A stretch of DNA of 64,000 nucleotides from Gemmatimonadaceae bacterium (GTDB lineage: Bacteria; Gemmatimonadota; Gemmatimonadetes; Gemmatimonadales; Gemmatimonadaceae): assembly GCA_016742275.1 (NCBI GenBank), contig JACVCD010000003.1, positions 62,001 to 126,000 on the forward strand, in the 5' to 3' direction. Below are positions 1 to 9,039 of the stretch, piece after piece. The notes beneath the pieces are model-generated. The model made no database searches and was not told the DNA's origin. It worked only from the letters and a program-made list of their open reading frames with translations. The first letter of the stretch is position 1. Every line of letters starts with the position of its first letter. The position numbers and the translations under genes are program-made.

Positions 1-101
1 TCTCGTTCGTGGATGTCACGGTGCTCAACCAGAAGGATGTTGTGGTCGGACATTTTCGCGGCACGGTGTATCGCACACACAAACCGCACGTGTTCGACTA
101 A
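1..101 (+). CDS. paaI: PaaI-like hydroxyphenylacetyl-CoA thioesterase, 3' end only
   Basis: Only the last 32 codons are inside the window, read in frame from base 3 to a TAA at 99-101. The peptide ends with HFRGTVYRTHKPHVFD, which matches the last strand of PaaI-type hotdog-fold thioesterases (FRGxSYRxxxxH). In phenylacetate catabolism PaaI hydrolyses stalled CoA intermediates. The paaJ, paaY and paaZ genes immediately downstream on the same strand support this call. The active-site region lies outside the window, so the assignment rests on the C-terminal strand and the context. Confidence 0.72.
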   Translation, partial: SFVDVTVLNQKDVVVGHFRGTVYRTHKPHVFD

Positions 102-140
102 ACGCTTTTCGCACTTATCAGTTTTCTCTTCCGGAGACGG

Positions 141-1385
141 ATGATGGCTTCAGTTCCTTCGCAGGCATGGATCGTTGACGGTGTACGCACACCCATCGGC
201 AATCTCGGTGGATCGCTGAGTGGTGTGCGCGCCGATGATCTGGGCGCCCATGTCATTCAGACGCTGATTGCGCGTGTGCAGTCCGCTGCGCCCAACTTCG
301 ATGCCAAGGCCATCGCCGATGTCATACTCGGCTGCGCCAATCAGGCCGGTGAAGACAATCGCAATGTGGCACGCATGTCGGCGCTGCTGGCTGGTCTGCC
401 GGTTGAAGTACCGGGTGAAACGGTGAATCGTCTCTGCGCATCCGGTCTTTCCGCCGTTGCTGCCGCTGCGCGCGGCATCAAGGTGGGCGAAGGCGCGCTG
501 TACGTAGCCGGTGGTGTGGAGAGCATGACCCGCGCGCCATTTGCGCTGTCCAAGGGCAGCACGCCATTCGCGCGTGATGTGCAACTCTTCGACACCAGCC
601 TCGGCTGGCGTTTTGTGAATCCGCGCATGAAGGCCATGCACGGCACCGACAGCATGGGCGAAACGGCGGAGAATGTGGCGTCGGATTACGGTGTCACGCG
701 TGCCGATCAGGATGCCTTTGCCGTGCGTTCGCAGCAGAAGGCCGCCGCCGCCCGTTCGGCTGGTCGTTTTGAGCGCGAGATCACTTCGGTTCCTGTGCCA
801 CAGCGCAAGGGAGATCCGGTGCTCGTGTCGCAGGATGAATTCCTGCGCCCCGACACCTCGGTGGAAACCCTGGCCAAACTCAAGCCGGCATTCCGGCATG
901 ATGGACAGGGCAGTGTCACGGCCGGCAACGCCAGCGGACTCAATGACGGTGCGGCCGCGCTGCTGCTCGCATCCGACTCGGCCCTCACGCAGTACGGTCT
1001 CAAGCCGTTGGCGCGTGTGGTGGCCAGCGCCGCTGCCGGTGTGCCGCCGCGCATCATGGGCATGGGTCCGGTGCCTGCTACACGTCTCGTGCTTGAGCGC
1101 GCCGGTCTTACGCTCGATCAGATGGACGTGATCGAACTCAACGAAGCCTTTGCCGCGCAGTCGCTGGCCTGCATGCGCGAACTTGGCATGGCCGATGACG
1201 ACGCCCGCGTGAACCCCAACGGTGGTGCCATTGCCCTCGGTCACCCGCTCGGCATGAGTGGTGCCCGTCTCGCACTCACGGCCGCGCGTGAACTCGAGGC
1301 GCGCGGTGGCCGCTATGCGCTCTGCACCATGTGCATTGGTGTGGGGCAGGGTTACGCGATGATTCTTGAGCGCGCCGGGGTCTAA
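141..1385 (+). CDS. paaJ: Acetyl-CoA acyltransferase (thiolase) of phenylacetate/3-oxoadipate pathway
   Basis: Thiolase II family enzyme of 414 residues. It would release acetyl-CoA from 3-oxoadipyl-CoA and 3-oxo-5,6-dehydrosuberyl-CoA, the last steps of aerobic phenylacetate degradation. The acylated cysteine lies in NRLCASG (about C99). The catalytic His is in [10 protein letters not shown] (about H368) and the second cysteine in [10 protein letters not shown] (about C398). Length and motif order are normal for the family. Two ATG codons are adjacent at 141 and 144, and either could start. It sits 39 nt after paaI and 9 nt before paaY, so it is probably co-transcribed. Substrate specificity is inferred from the paa neighbours; a plain pcaF-type or generic acetyl-CoA acetyltransferase cannot be excluded from sequence alone. 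Confidence 0.88.
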   Translation: MMASVPSQAWIVDGVRTPIGNLGGSLSGVRADDLGAHVIQTLIARVQSAAPNFDAKAIADVILGCANQAGEDNRNVARMSALLAGLPVEVPGETVNRLCASGLSAVAAAARGIKVGEGALYVAGGVESMTRAPFALSKGSTPFARDVQLFDTSLGWRFVNPRMKAMHGTDSMGETAENVASDYGVTRADQDAFAVRSQQKAAAARSAGRFEREITSVPVPQRKGDPVLVSQDEFLRPDTSVETLAKLKPAFRHDGQGSVTAGNASGLNDGAAALLLASDSALTQYGLKPLARVVASAAAGVPPRIMGMGPVPATRLVLERAGLTLDQMDVIELNEAFAAQSLACMRELGMADDDARVNPNGGAIALGHPLGMSGARLALTAARELEARGGRYALCTMCIGVGQGYAMILERAGV

Positions 1386-1394
1386 CTAGTCAGC

Positions 1395-2030
1395 ATGATT
1401 TACGAATTCGACGGTTTCATCCCGGTTGTTCACGAATCGGCGTTCATTCACCCGCAGGCGGCGGTCACGGGCAATGTGATCATCGGCCGCGATGTGTATG
1501 TGGGTCCGGGCGCAGCCATTCGTGGTGACTGGGGTGGCATCATCATCGAAGACGGCTGCAATGTGCAGGAGAATTGCACGTTGCACATGTTCCCCGGTGT
1601 GACCATGACGCTCGAAGTGGGCGCGCACATTGGCCATGGTGCCATCGTGCATGGCGCGCGGATCGGTGCCAATACACTGGTGGGCATGAATGCGGTGATC
1701 ATGGACAATGCCGTGATCGGTGCCGGCTGCATTGTCGGCGCGCTCTGTTTTGTGCCAGCCGATATGCAGATCCCCGATCGCAAGGTCGTGGTGGGCAATC
1801 CGGCCAAGATCGTGAAGGACGTGAGCGACGAAATGCTCGCGTGGAAGACCGATGGAACGGCGCTCTATCAGCAATTGCCGGCCGCGATGCGGGCCGGCTG
1901 GCGTCCGGTGGAACCCCTGCGCGAGATCCCGAGTGATCGGCCTGCGCAGGCGAATATCCTGAAGACGTGGAACGACACCCAGAAGGGTCTCCGCAACGAT
2001 ACCCAGCGCAAGCGCGAGGAGAACGGCTGA
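1395..2030 (+). CDS. paaY: PaaY-like gamma-carbonic anhydrase/thioesterase family protein
   Basis: A 211-residue left-handed beta-helix protein built of hexapeptide repeats (for example the stretch around VYVGPGAAIRGDWGG and the following ENCTLHMFPG). Candidate metal-binding histidines occur in LHMF, AHIGHGAIVHG. PaaY proteins are trimeric gamma-carbonic-anhydrase relatives reported as thioesterases that clear inhibitory CoA esters during phenylacetate degradation. The C-terminal tail after about residue 170 is helical and polar, as in PaaY rather than YrdA. The TGA stop overlaps the ATG of paaZ by one base (TGATG), which indicates translational coupling. Confidence 0.85.
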   Translation: MIYEFDGFIPVVHESAFIHPQAAVTGNVIIGRDVYVGPGAAIRGDWGGIIIEDGCNVQENCTLHMFPGVTMTLEVGAHIGHGAIVHGARIGANTLVGMNAVIMDNAVIGAGCIVGALCFVPADMQIPDRKVVVGNPAKIVKDVSDEMLAWKTDGTALYQQLPAAMRAGWRPVEPLREIPSDRPAQANILKTWNDTQKGLRNDTQRKREENG

Positions 2031-4093
2031 TGTTGCAGTTGCAGAACTATGCTCTCGGCGAGTGGGTCGAGGGCACCGGTGCCAAGACCTCGCTCATCGA
2101 CGCGGTCACGGGCGAAGTGATCGGCGAAACCTCCAGTGGTGGTCTCGATTTCAACGCCATGCTGGATCATGCGCGTCGTGTGGGTGGACCCGCGCTGCGT
2201 GCGTTCACCTTCCATGAGCGCGCGCTCAAGCTCAAGCGCATTGCCCAGGCGCTGATGGCGCGCAAGGAAGAGTTCTATCCGCTGTCGTTCATGACCGGCG
2301 CTACGCGCACGGATTCATGGGTGGATATCGAAGGTGGTATCGGCACGTTCTTCGCGTACGCGAGCCGAGGACGTCGCGAATTCACGAATGAGCGCTTCCA
2401 TGTTGAAGGTCCCACCGAGCCGCTGTCCAAGGGCGGCACCTTTGTGGGACGGCACATTCTGGTGCCCATGGAAGGCGCGGCGGTGCACATCAACGCCTTC
2501 AACTTCCCCGTGTGGGGCATGCTCGAGAAGATGGCACCCGCCTTGTTGGCTGGTGTGCCCTGTGTGGTGAAGCCCAGCACCACGGGCAGTCATCTCACGC
2601 AGGCCGTGTTCAAGGCCATTCTCGAAACCGGTGAACTGCCGGCTGGTGCGCTGCAGCTCATTTGCGGTGAAGCGCGCACGCTGCTCGATCATGTGCAGGA
2701 GCAGGACATCGTGGCGTTCACCGGTTCGGCCGCCACGGGTCAGAAGCTCAAGAGTCATCAGTCGGTGGTGAAGCATTCGGTGCGCTTCAACATGGAAGCC
2801 GACTCGCTCAACTGCTGTATCCTTGGCCCCGATGCTACGCCGGGCACCGAAGAGTTTGATCTCTTCATCAAGGAAGTGGTGCGTGAGATGACCACGAAGG
2901 CTGGTCAGAAGTGCACGGCCATTCGTCGTACCATCGTGCCGGCCGGTCTTGAAGAAGCCGTCATTCAGGCTGTGTCGAAGCGCCTTGGCACCACGACCAT
3001 CGGCAATCCAACCACCGAAGGTGTGCGCATGGGGCCTCTGGCTTCGCGCGGTCAGGTGGTGTCGGTGACCGAGAGTGCGGCGGCCATTCGTGCGGCCGCC
3101 GAGCGTGTGTATGGTGGTGGTGACTTTGCGGTGGTGGGTGCGGACCGGGAGAAGGGCGCGTTCTTTGCGCCGGAGCTTTTGTACTGCGCCGATCCGCTGC
3201 GTCGTCTCGAGCCGCATGACATCGAAGCGTTTGGTCCGGTGAATACCATCATGCCGTACCGCGATCTCGATGAAGCCGTGCAACTGGCGCGCATGGGTCG
3301 TGGATCGTTGGTGGGTTCACTGGTCACGCATGATCCGGCCGTGGCGCAGCAGGTGGTGCTTGGTGCCGGTTGCTGGCATGGTCGCATGCTGGTGCTCGAT
3401 CGCACGAGCGCCAAGGAAAGCACCGGTCACGGCTCACCGCTGCCCAACCTCGTACACGGTGGCCCGGGTCGCGCTGGTGGTGGTGAAGAAATGGGTGGTG
3501 CGCGCGGCGTTACGCACTATCTGCAGCGTGTCGCCATTCAGGGCAGCCCCAGCATGCTCACGGCTATCACGCGTGAGTGGACGCGTGGCGCCGAAGAGAA
3601 GAAGGACGAGGTGCATCCGTTCCGGAAGACATTCGATCAGTTGCAGGTTGGTGATACCATCATCACCAAGTCGCGCGAGATCACGCTGGCCGATGTCGAA
3701 GCCTTTGCCAATCTTTCCGGCGACAAGTTCTACGCGCACATGAACGACGAACACGCGCGCAGCAATGGCGTGTTTGAAGGGCGTGTGGCGCACGGATACT
3801 TCATCGTGTCGGCGGCGGCTGGTTTGTTTGTCGAGCCCAATCTGGGGCCGGTGCTGGCCAACTACGGACTCGAGAAACTCCGTTTCACCAAGCCCGTATA
3901 CCCGGGAGACACGATCCATGTGCGTCTCACGGTGAAGCAGAAGACCGCGAAGGACACACCCGAAGGCACCATCCCGCAGGGCGTGGTGGAGTGGGATGTG
4001 GAAGTGTTCAACCAACTCAATGAGCCAGTTGCGGTGTACTCCATCCTCACGCTTGTAGCGCGGGGCGATACACCAAAACCCGTGCTCAATTAA
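2030..4093 (+). CDS. paaZ: Bifunctional PaaZ: oxepin-CoA hydrolase / 3-oxo-5,6-dehydrosuberyl-CoA semialdehyde dehydrogenase
   Basis: A 687-residue fusion of an N-terminal aldehyde dehydrogenase (about 1-525) and a C-terminal MaoC-type (R)-enoyl-CoA hydratase (about 540-687). It opens the oxepin-CoA ring and oxidises the resulting aldehyde. From the ATG at 2030 the ALDH general base falls at E256 (FNMEADSLN) and the nucleophile at C295 (GQKCTAIRR), the same numbers as in the E. coli enzyme as I recall them. The hydratase Asp/His pair is D565 and H570 (GDKFYAH). An upstream in-frame ATG at 1967 lies inside paaY and is rejected as start. Both active sites look intact. Confidence 0.93.
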   Translation: MLQLQNYALGEWVEGTGAKTSLIDAVTGEVIGETSSGGLDFNAMLDHARRVGGPALRAFTFHERALKLKRIAQALMARKEEFYPLSFMTGATRTDSWVDIEGGIGTFFAYASRGRREFTNERFHVEGPTEPLSKGGTFVGRHILVPMEGAAVHINAFNFPVWGMLEKMAPALLAGVPCVVKPSTTGSHLTQAVFKAILETGELPAGALQLICGEARTLLDHVQEQDIVAFTGSAATGQKLKSHQSVVKHSVRFNMEADSLNCCILGPDATPGTEEFDLFIKEVVREMTTKAGQKCTAIRRTIVPAGLEEAVIQAVSKRLGTTTIGNPTTEGVRMGPLASRGQVVSVTESAAAIRAAAERVYGGGDFAVVGADREKGAFFAPELLYCADPLRRLEPHDIEAFGPVNTIMPYRDLDEAVQLARMGRGSLVGSLVTHDPAVAQQVVLGAGCWHGRMLVLDRTSAKESTGHGSPLPNLVHGGPGRAGGGEEMGGARGVTHYLQRVAIQGSPSMLTAITREWTRGAEEKKDEVHPFRKTFDQLQVGDTIITKSREITLADVEAFANLSGDKFYAHMNDEHARSNGVFEGRVAHGYFIVSAAAGLFVEPNLGPVLANYGLEKLRFTKPVYPGDTIHVRLTVKQKTAKDTPEGTIPQGVVEWDVEVFNQLNEPVAVYSILTLVARGDTPKPVLN

Positions 4094-4125
4094 TCGCTCG
4101 ATTCTCTTTTTGATTCTCTGCCACC

Positions 4126-5529
4126 ATGGCCACGACCACATCCACCCGCAAGATCGATCGCTCCATTGTTGAGGGGCCAATCGGCCCGGCGGTGTGGAAG
4201 GTGGCGTGGCCTACGGTGCTGCAGAATGTCATTGGCGGTTTGCAGGGCATGATCGACCACGCGCTGGTGGGGCACTTTGTCGGCTACGCCGCGAATGCCG
4301 GCATCGGCGTGGGCTTCCAGATCTTTCTGGTGGTCATGGTGTTCATCTCGTCGCTGTTCAGCGGCATGGGCGTGCTGGTGTCACGCTTTGCCGGTGCCGG
4401 AGATGAAGCCGGTGTGAATCGCGCCGCGTCGCAGGCGTTTCTGTTGGCGTTGGCACTCTCTGTTGGTGTGCTGGCGCCGGTGGGTTACTTCTCGGCGCCC
4501 TGGCTGCTGAGCCTCGTGAATGCCGCGCCGAATGTGGAAGCCGAGGCGCTGCCGTTTTTGCGCATCATGTTCGTGTTTGGCTTTGGCATGATGATGTTCT
4601 TCATGCTGGGTGGTGCGCTGCGTTCGGCCGGTGATGCCAAGACGCCCATGCGATTGGGTATCGCGCTCACGATTGGCAATATCACGTTCAACGTGTTGCT
4701 CATTCGTGGTTATGGTCCGTTCCCCGAGATGGGCACCGCTGGCGCGGCCGCGGGCATCGCGATCTCGAGTGGGCTGGTGGCGTTGTACGCCATTCGCAAA
4801 TTGTTCAGCGGCGCGTGGGTGATTGATTTCCGCGGCATGTCGTGGAAGCCGGACTGGGAAATCATTCGTGCGTTGTTCCGTTTTGGACTGCCCACTGGTC
4901 TTCAGGGCATTGCCATGAACGTGGCGGGTGTGTTGTTGCTGCGTTTCATTGGATCGACCGCGCAGAGCGCCGAGGCCCAGGCTGCGTATGCTGTGGGGTA
5001 TACCGAACTGTTTTCACTGGTCACGTGGACTAGCGTGGGCCTGATGGGTGCCGCCGCGTCAGTGGCCGGGCAGAATCTTGGTGCCGGATTCCCTGATCGT
5101 AGTCACCAGGCCGTGCGCCATGCCGCGCGCATTGGGCTGGGCATTGCCGTGTTTGTGGGCGTGTTGTTCTGGGTTATTCCCGTGCAGTTGCTGGCGTTGT
5201 TCGGCATGACTGATCCCGAAGTCGTGCGCATTGGCCGTCAGTTGCTGATGTATCTCAGCGTATCGGGTGTGTTCATCACCCTGGCGCTTACGTTCACCGG
5301 TGGACTACAGGGCACCGGCGATACACGGAGTCCGTTGTATATCACCCTGGCGTCGCAATTTGCGTTGCCGGTGGGCTATCTCACTTTGGTGCAGTCCATG
5401 CGACCGTTGCAGCCTGCCGATGTGTGGCTGGCGATCGTGATGGGGCATGCTGCTCGTTGCCTACTAAGCGTTTGGCGGTTTGAGCAGGGGAAGTGGAAGG
5501 GGATTGAGTTGGGGGTGAGGGGGGCATAG
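4126..5529 (+). CDS. MATE family multidrug/toxin exporter
   Basis: A 467-residue integral membrane protein with about twelve hydrophobic helices in two homologous halves. The N-terminus (SIVEGPIGPAVWKVAWPT) has the usual MATE opening before helix 1. Helix-linking segments such as GGALRSAGDAKTPM and GGLQGTGDTRSPL are the paired internal-repeat signatures of the family. MATE proteins expel cationic or aromatic compounds using Na+ or H+ gradients. It follows paaZ by 32 nt on the same strand and could be co-transcribed, perhaps exporting toxic aromatic by-products; that link is inference. The substrate is unknown. Confidence 0.9.
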   Translation: MATTTSTRKIDRSIVEGPIGPAVWKVAWPTVLQNVIGGLQGMIDHALVGHFVGYAANAGIGVGFQIFLVVMVFISSLFSGMGVLVSRFAGAGDEAGVNRAASQAFLLALALSVGVLAPVGYFSAPWLLSLVNAAPNVEAEALPFLRIMFVFGFGMMMFFMLGGALRSAGDAKTPMRLGIALTIGNITFNVLLIRGYGPFPEMGTAGAAAGIAISSGLVALYAIRKLFSGAWVIDFRGMSWKPDWEIIRALFRFGLPTGLQGIAMNVAGVLLLRFIGSTAQSAEAQAAYAVGYTELFSLVTWTSVGLMGAAASVAGQNLGAGFPDRSHQAVRHAARIGLGIAVFVGVLFWVIPVQLLALFGMTDPEVVRIGRQLLMYLSVSGVFITLALTFTGGLQGTGDTRSPLYITLASQFALPVGYLTLVQSMRPLQPADVWLAIVMGHAARCLLSVWRFEQGKWKGIELGVRGA

Positions 5530-5711
5530 GGCGCTGGCGAAAACTACGAGTGGCCCGGGCTGGCGCTCGCCATTGAACGCGGCATAAGTTCTGGCCGTGC
5601 AACTGGATGGCATGCTTTGGAATGGCATGTCACCGACAATCATATGCCGCAAGCGATGGCCCATCCGGGGCGCGTCGAGCGATTTCATTCGCATGCCCCT
5701 GACTCTCCTGC

Positions 5712-7715
5712 ATGTCTGACCACAACACCTTTGCGAATCTGATCTGGCAGATCGCTGACTTGCTGCGCGGCCCCTATCGCCCGCCGCAGTACGAGCGCGT
5801 GATGCTGCCAATGACCGTATTGCGTCGCTTCGACTGTGTACTCGAGGCTTCCAAAGCCAAGGTCGTCGCAGCCCATCAGAAGCACAAAGGCGGAAAGCTC
5901 ACGGGAGATGCTCTCGACACGACGCTGAACAAGGTCGCGGGCCAGCGGTTCCACAACCACTCGCCGCTTGACTTCGCGAAGCTCAAAGGCGACCCGGATA
6001 ACATCAACAAGCACCTGGTCAGCTACATCAAGGGCTTCTCGGCCAACGTGCAGCGCATCTTCGAGTATTTCGAATTCGAAGCCGAGATCGAGAAGATGCA
6101 CGAGGCGAACATCCTGTACCTCGTGGTGTCGAAGTTCGCCGATGTGGATTTGCATCCGACGAACGTGGCGAACGAGCAGATGGGGCTCATCTTCGAAAAC
6201 CTTATTCGGCGCTTCAACGAACTCGCGAATGAAACGGCCGGTGATCACTTCACACCACGTGAAGTGATCCGTCTCATGGTGGACCTGCTTTTCATTCACG
6301 ACGACAAATTGCTCGCCACACCGGGCACTGTGCGCAAGCTGCTGGACCCGGCCTGTGGCACCGGCGGCATGCTGGCCGAAGCCCAGCGCTATCTGCGGGA
6401 ACATCATTCCGCCGCGCAGTTGTACGCCTATGGGCAGGACTACAACAAGCGCGCGTACGCGACGGCTGCTTCCGACATGCTCATGAAGGAAGTGAGTCAC
6501 AATGGCGGCGGGGATAACGTGCGCTATGGCGACACCCTGTTGCCCGACGCCGCAACCGGTGACCGATTTCCGAACGACACCTTTGATTACTTCCTGAGTA
6601 ACCCACCGTTTGGTGTCGACTGGAAGAAGCAGCAGAAAGAGGTGGTACGCGAGCACGAGAAGCGCGCCTTTGATGGTCGCTTTGGTGCAGGCCTGCCACG
6701 GGTGAACGATGGCGCGCTGTTGTTCCTGCAGCACATGTGGAGCAAGCGGGAGGACGTGAAGCCCAAGGAGCACAAACAGGGCTCGCGGCTCGCAATCGTG
6801 TTTTCCGGTTCCCCCATGTTTACCGGAGGCGCGGGCTCTGGTGAGAGCGAGATTCGCCGCTGGGTCATCGAAAATGATTGGCTCGAGGCCATTGTCGCAT
6901 TACCGGAGTCGATGTACTACAACACCGGTATTGGCACGTACATCTGGATCGTGACCAACCGCAAGGAAAAGCGGCGAAAGGGCAAGGTGCAATTGTTCGA
7001 CGCACGTGATGTGTGGACTGCCGGAGGCAGTGAAGACAGCAAGCGCAGTCTGGGCGACAAGCGGCGGCACATGACCATTGCGCAGATCGACGAGGTCGTG
7101 AGCCTCTATGGCAAGTTTGAGGAGGGCCCGCGCTCCAAGATCTTTGACAACGCCGACTTCGGCTACACACGGGTGACCGTTGAGCGACCGCTGCGTCTGC
7201 GCTACCAGATGACGGTGGATGAGAAAGCGCGTTTTCTCGAGGCGGTGCCGCACCTGCTGGATGATGTGGAGGCCATTGACAAGGCGTTTGGCCGCAAGCC
7301 GCTGCTGGACTGGTCGGCAACGTGGGGAAAGATCGAGAAGCTGCTCGAGAAGCGAGAAAGTCGTTGGAAGACGGCTGAGCAGAAGCTGTTTCGATCCGTG
7401 TTCACCCAGCGCGACCCGAAGGCTGAGTCCGTGCCGGTGAGTGGTCGTGGTGCGGGCTTTGAATCCGACGCCGACCTTCGTGACTACGAGAACGTGCCGC
7501 TCACAGAGGACGTGGACACGTACTTCGCGCGTGAGGTGCTGCCGCACGTGCCGGATGCGTGGACGGATCGGAGCAAGGACAAGGTCGGTTACGAGATCAA
7601 TTTTAACCGTTACTTCTATGTGTTCACGCCGCCGCGCGCTTTGGCGGAAATCGATCGAGATCTGAAGGCCGCCGAGGACGAGATCGTGCGGCTGCTGCGC
7701 GAGGTGACCACATGA
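5712..7715 (+). CDS. hsdM: Type I restriction-modification DNA methyltransferase subunit HsdM
   Basis: N6-adenine methyltransferase subunit of a type I restriction system. The SAM-binding motif I is DPACGTGGML (D212-) and the catalytic motif IV is NPPF (N297-F300). An HsdM N-terminal helical domain occupies about 1-150 (NLIWQIADLLRG). At 667 residues it is about 150 longer than many HsdM proteins; the extra length is after about residue 480 and is charged and helical, possibly for contact with HsdS/HsdR. The stop overlaps the hsdS start by 4 nt. It begins the island and lies 182 nt after the MATE gene; that gap has no recognisable tRNA or attachment site. Confidence 0.95.
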   Translation: MSDHNTFANLIWQIADLLRGPYRPPQYERVMLPMTVLRRFDCVLEASKAKVVAAHQKHKGGKLTGDALDTTLNKVAGQRFHNHSPLDFAKLKGDPDNINKHLVSYIKGFSANVQRIFEYFEFEAEIEKMHEANILYLVVSKFADVDLHPTNVANEQMGLIFENLIRRFNELANETAGDHFTPREVIRLMVDLLFIHDDKLLATPGTVRKLLDPACGTGGMLAEAQRYLREHHSAAQLYAYGQDYNKRAYATAASDMLMKEVSHNGGGDNVRYGDTLLPDAATGDRFPNDTFDYFLSNPPFGVDWKKQQKEVVREHEKRAFDGRFGAGLPRVNDGALLFLQHMWSKREDVKPKEHKQGSRLAIVFSGSPMFTGGAGSGESEIRRWVIENDWLEAIVALPESMYYNTGIGTYIWIVTNRKEKRRKGKVQLFDARDVWTAGGSEDSKRSLGDKRRHMTIAQIDEVVSLYGKFEEGPRSKIFDNADFGYTRVTVERPLRLRYQMTVDEKARFLEAVPHLLDDVEAIDKAFGRKPLLDWSATWGKIEKLLEKRESRWKTAEQKLFRSVFTQRDPKAESVPVSGRGAGFESDADLRDYENVPLTEDVDTYFAREVLPHVPDAWTDRSKDKVGYEINFNRYFYVFTPPRALAEIDRDLKAAEDEIVRLLREVTT

Positions 7716-8911
7716 CGGACTTCCGTGCGGCACCAAACTTCTGGTTGCGCAAGCAACTCAAGTGGGCCGTGACGTTTCAGCGTGGTCACGACCTACCCGA
7801 TGATGCGCGGGAAGAGGGGCCAGTGCCCATATATGCGGGCGGTGGAATTACAGGTTGGCACACGGAGTCCTGCGCCTCTCCCCCGGGGATCGTGACTGGT
7901 CGCTACGGCACGATCGGGGAATTTCACCTGGTGTCGACGCCGTACTGGCCGCTGAATACTGCTCTGTACAGCACCGACCTTCACGGCAATGACGCGGAGT
8001 ATTTGCGCTACTTGCTCGACTTTCTGGCGCCACTCTTTCAAGTCCATGCGGGCAAGTCGGCAGTCCCAGGCGTTGATCGAAACGATATTCATACGCTCCC
8101 TGTGGCGCTCCCCGGTTGGGATCAACAGCGGAGAATCGCGGCGTTCCTTGGAGGAGAGACGCGACGGATCGACGGACTGCTGGCGGCAAAGCGGTGCGTC
8201 CTCGACCTTCTCGCCGAGAAGCGCAAGGCCATCATCGCCACCGCAGTCACACGCGGACTCGACCCGAAGGTGAAGCTGCGCGACTCCGGCGTGCCGTGGC
8301 TGGGCGAGATCCCGGCGCATTGGGGCGTCGTTCAGAGTAGACGGCTGTTTCGTGTGCGAAACGAGCCGGCGCGACCATCGGATCGACAACTCACGGCTTC
8401 TCAGAAGTATGGGATGCTTCCTCAGTCCGACTTCGTGGAACTGGAAGGCCGTCGCGTCGTCGAGTTGGAAAAAGGCGTCGACAGCTTGAGGCACGTCGAG
8501 CCGAACGATTTCGTGATTAGTCTTCGCAGTTTTCAAGGCGGATTGGAGTGGAGCAAGATCTCGGGTTCCGTCACGTTTCACTACGTGGTCCTCGTCCCGA
8601 TTAAGTGGGTTCACCCGCCGTTCTTCGCTCATCTCTTCAAGAGCCTGCCATTCATCGAGGCTTTGAGGTCGACGGCTACGCTGATAAGGGACGGCCAGGA
8701 CCTGCGCTTCTCGCACTTCACGCTTGTCGACCTCCCCATCGTCCCCATTGACGAACAACGCAAGATTGCCGCCCATGTGGACCGCGAAACCGCAAAGCTC
8801 GACGCCGTGCGGGCGGCAACCGAGCGCACCATCGCGCTGCTCAAGGAACGGCGCTCTGCGCTGATCGCCGCCGCCGTAACCGGCCAGCTCGATATCACGG
8901 TGGCGGCGTGA
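7712..8911 (+). CDS. hsdS: Type I restriction-modification specificity subunit HsdS
   Basis: A 399-residue DNA-recognition subunit with two target-recognition domains, each followed by a helical spacer. The first conserved spacer begins WDQQRRIAAFLGGE (about 130) and contains AEKRKAIIATAVTRGLD. The second begins DEQRKIAAHVDRE (about 348) and ends KERRSALIAAAVTGQLD. Between them, PWLGEIPAHWGV opens TRD2. Both half-sites therefore look intact, implying an asymmetric bipartite target that cannot be predicted here. It overlaps hsdM by 4 nt upstream and the small fragment gene by 4 nt downstream. Confidence 0.95.
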   Translation: MTDFRAAPNFWLRKQLKWAVTFQRGHDLPDDAREEGPVPIYAGGGITGWHTESCASPPGIVTGRYGTIGEFHLVSTPYWPLNTALYSTDLHGNDAEYLRYLLDFLAPLFQVHAGKSAVPGVDRNDIHTLPVALPGWDQQRRIAAFLGGETRRIDGLLAAKRCVLDLLAEKRKAIIATAVTRGLDPKVKLRDSGVPWLGEIPAHWGVVQSRRLFRVRNEPARPSDRQLTASQKYGMLPQSDFVELEGRRVVELEKGVDSLRHVEPNDFVISLRSFQGGLEWSKISGSVTFHYVVLVPIKWVHPPFFAHLFKSLPFIEALRSTATLIRDGQDLRFSHFTLVDLPIVPIDEQRKIAAHVDRETAKLDAVRAATERTIALLKERRSALIAAAVTGQLDITVAA

Positions 8912-9039
8912 CGGACACGGCCCCCCACGAAGGCGAGCTGATTCTTTACCGCACCGCCGACAACACGATGCACGTCGAGGTGCTCCAAGAGTTCGAGACC
9001 AGTCGTCGCGACTACCCCGCCGCGTCGGAATCCACATGA
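8908..9039 (+). CDS. Short 43-codon gene between hsdS and rhuM, possible rhuM-type N-terminal remnant
   Basis: Starts with GTG at 8908, overlapping the hsdS stop by 4 nt, and its TGA overlaps the next ATG by 4 nt. The peptide begins VTDTAPHEGELILYRTADNT. The stretch EGELILYRTADNTMHVEVL looks like the first strand pair that opens many full-length RhuM-family proteins. The sequence then turns into an unrelated polar tail. It may be a degraded N-terminus of another RhuM-type gene kept because it preserves translational coupling, or a real micro-protein. The precise 4-nt overlap on both sides argues that it is translated. Function unknown. Confidence 0.5.
   Translation: MTDTAPHEGELILYRTADNTMHVEVLQEFETSRRDYPAASEST

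Noticed and set aside
150-1244. Long minus-strand open frame opposite the thiolase gene
   Set aside because: It mirrors the codon pattern of the intact, motif-complete thiolase and has no family-like sequence; the same applies to other long frames opposite or inside motif-rich genes.
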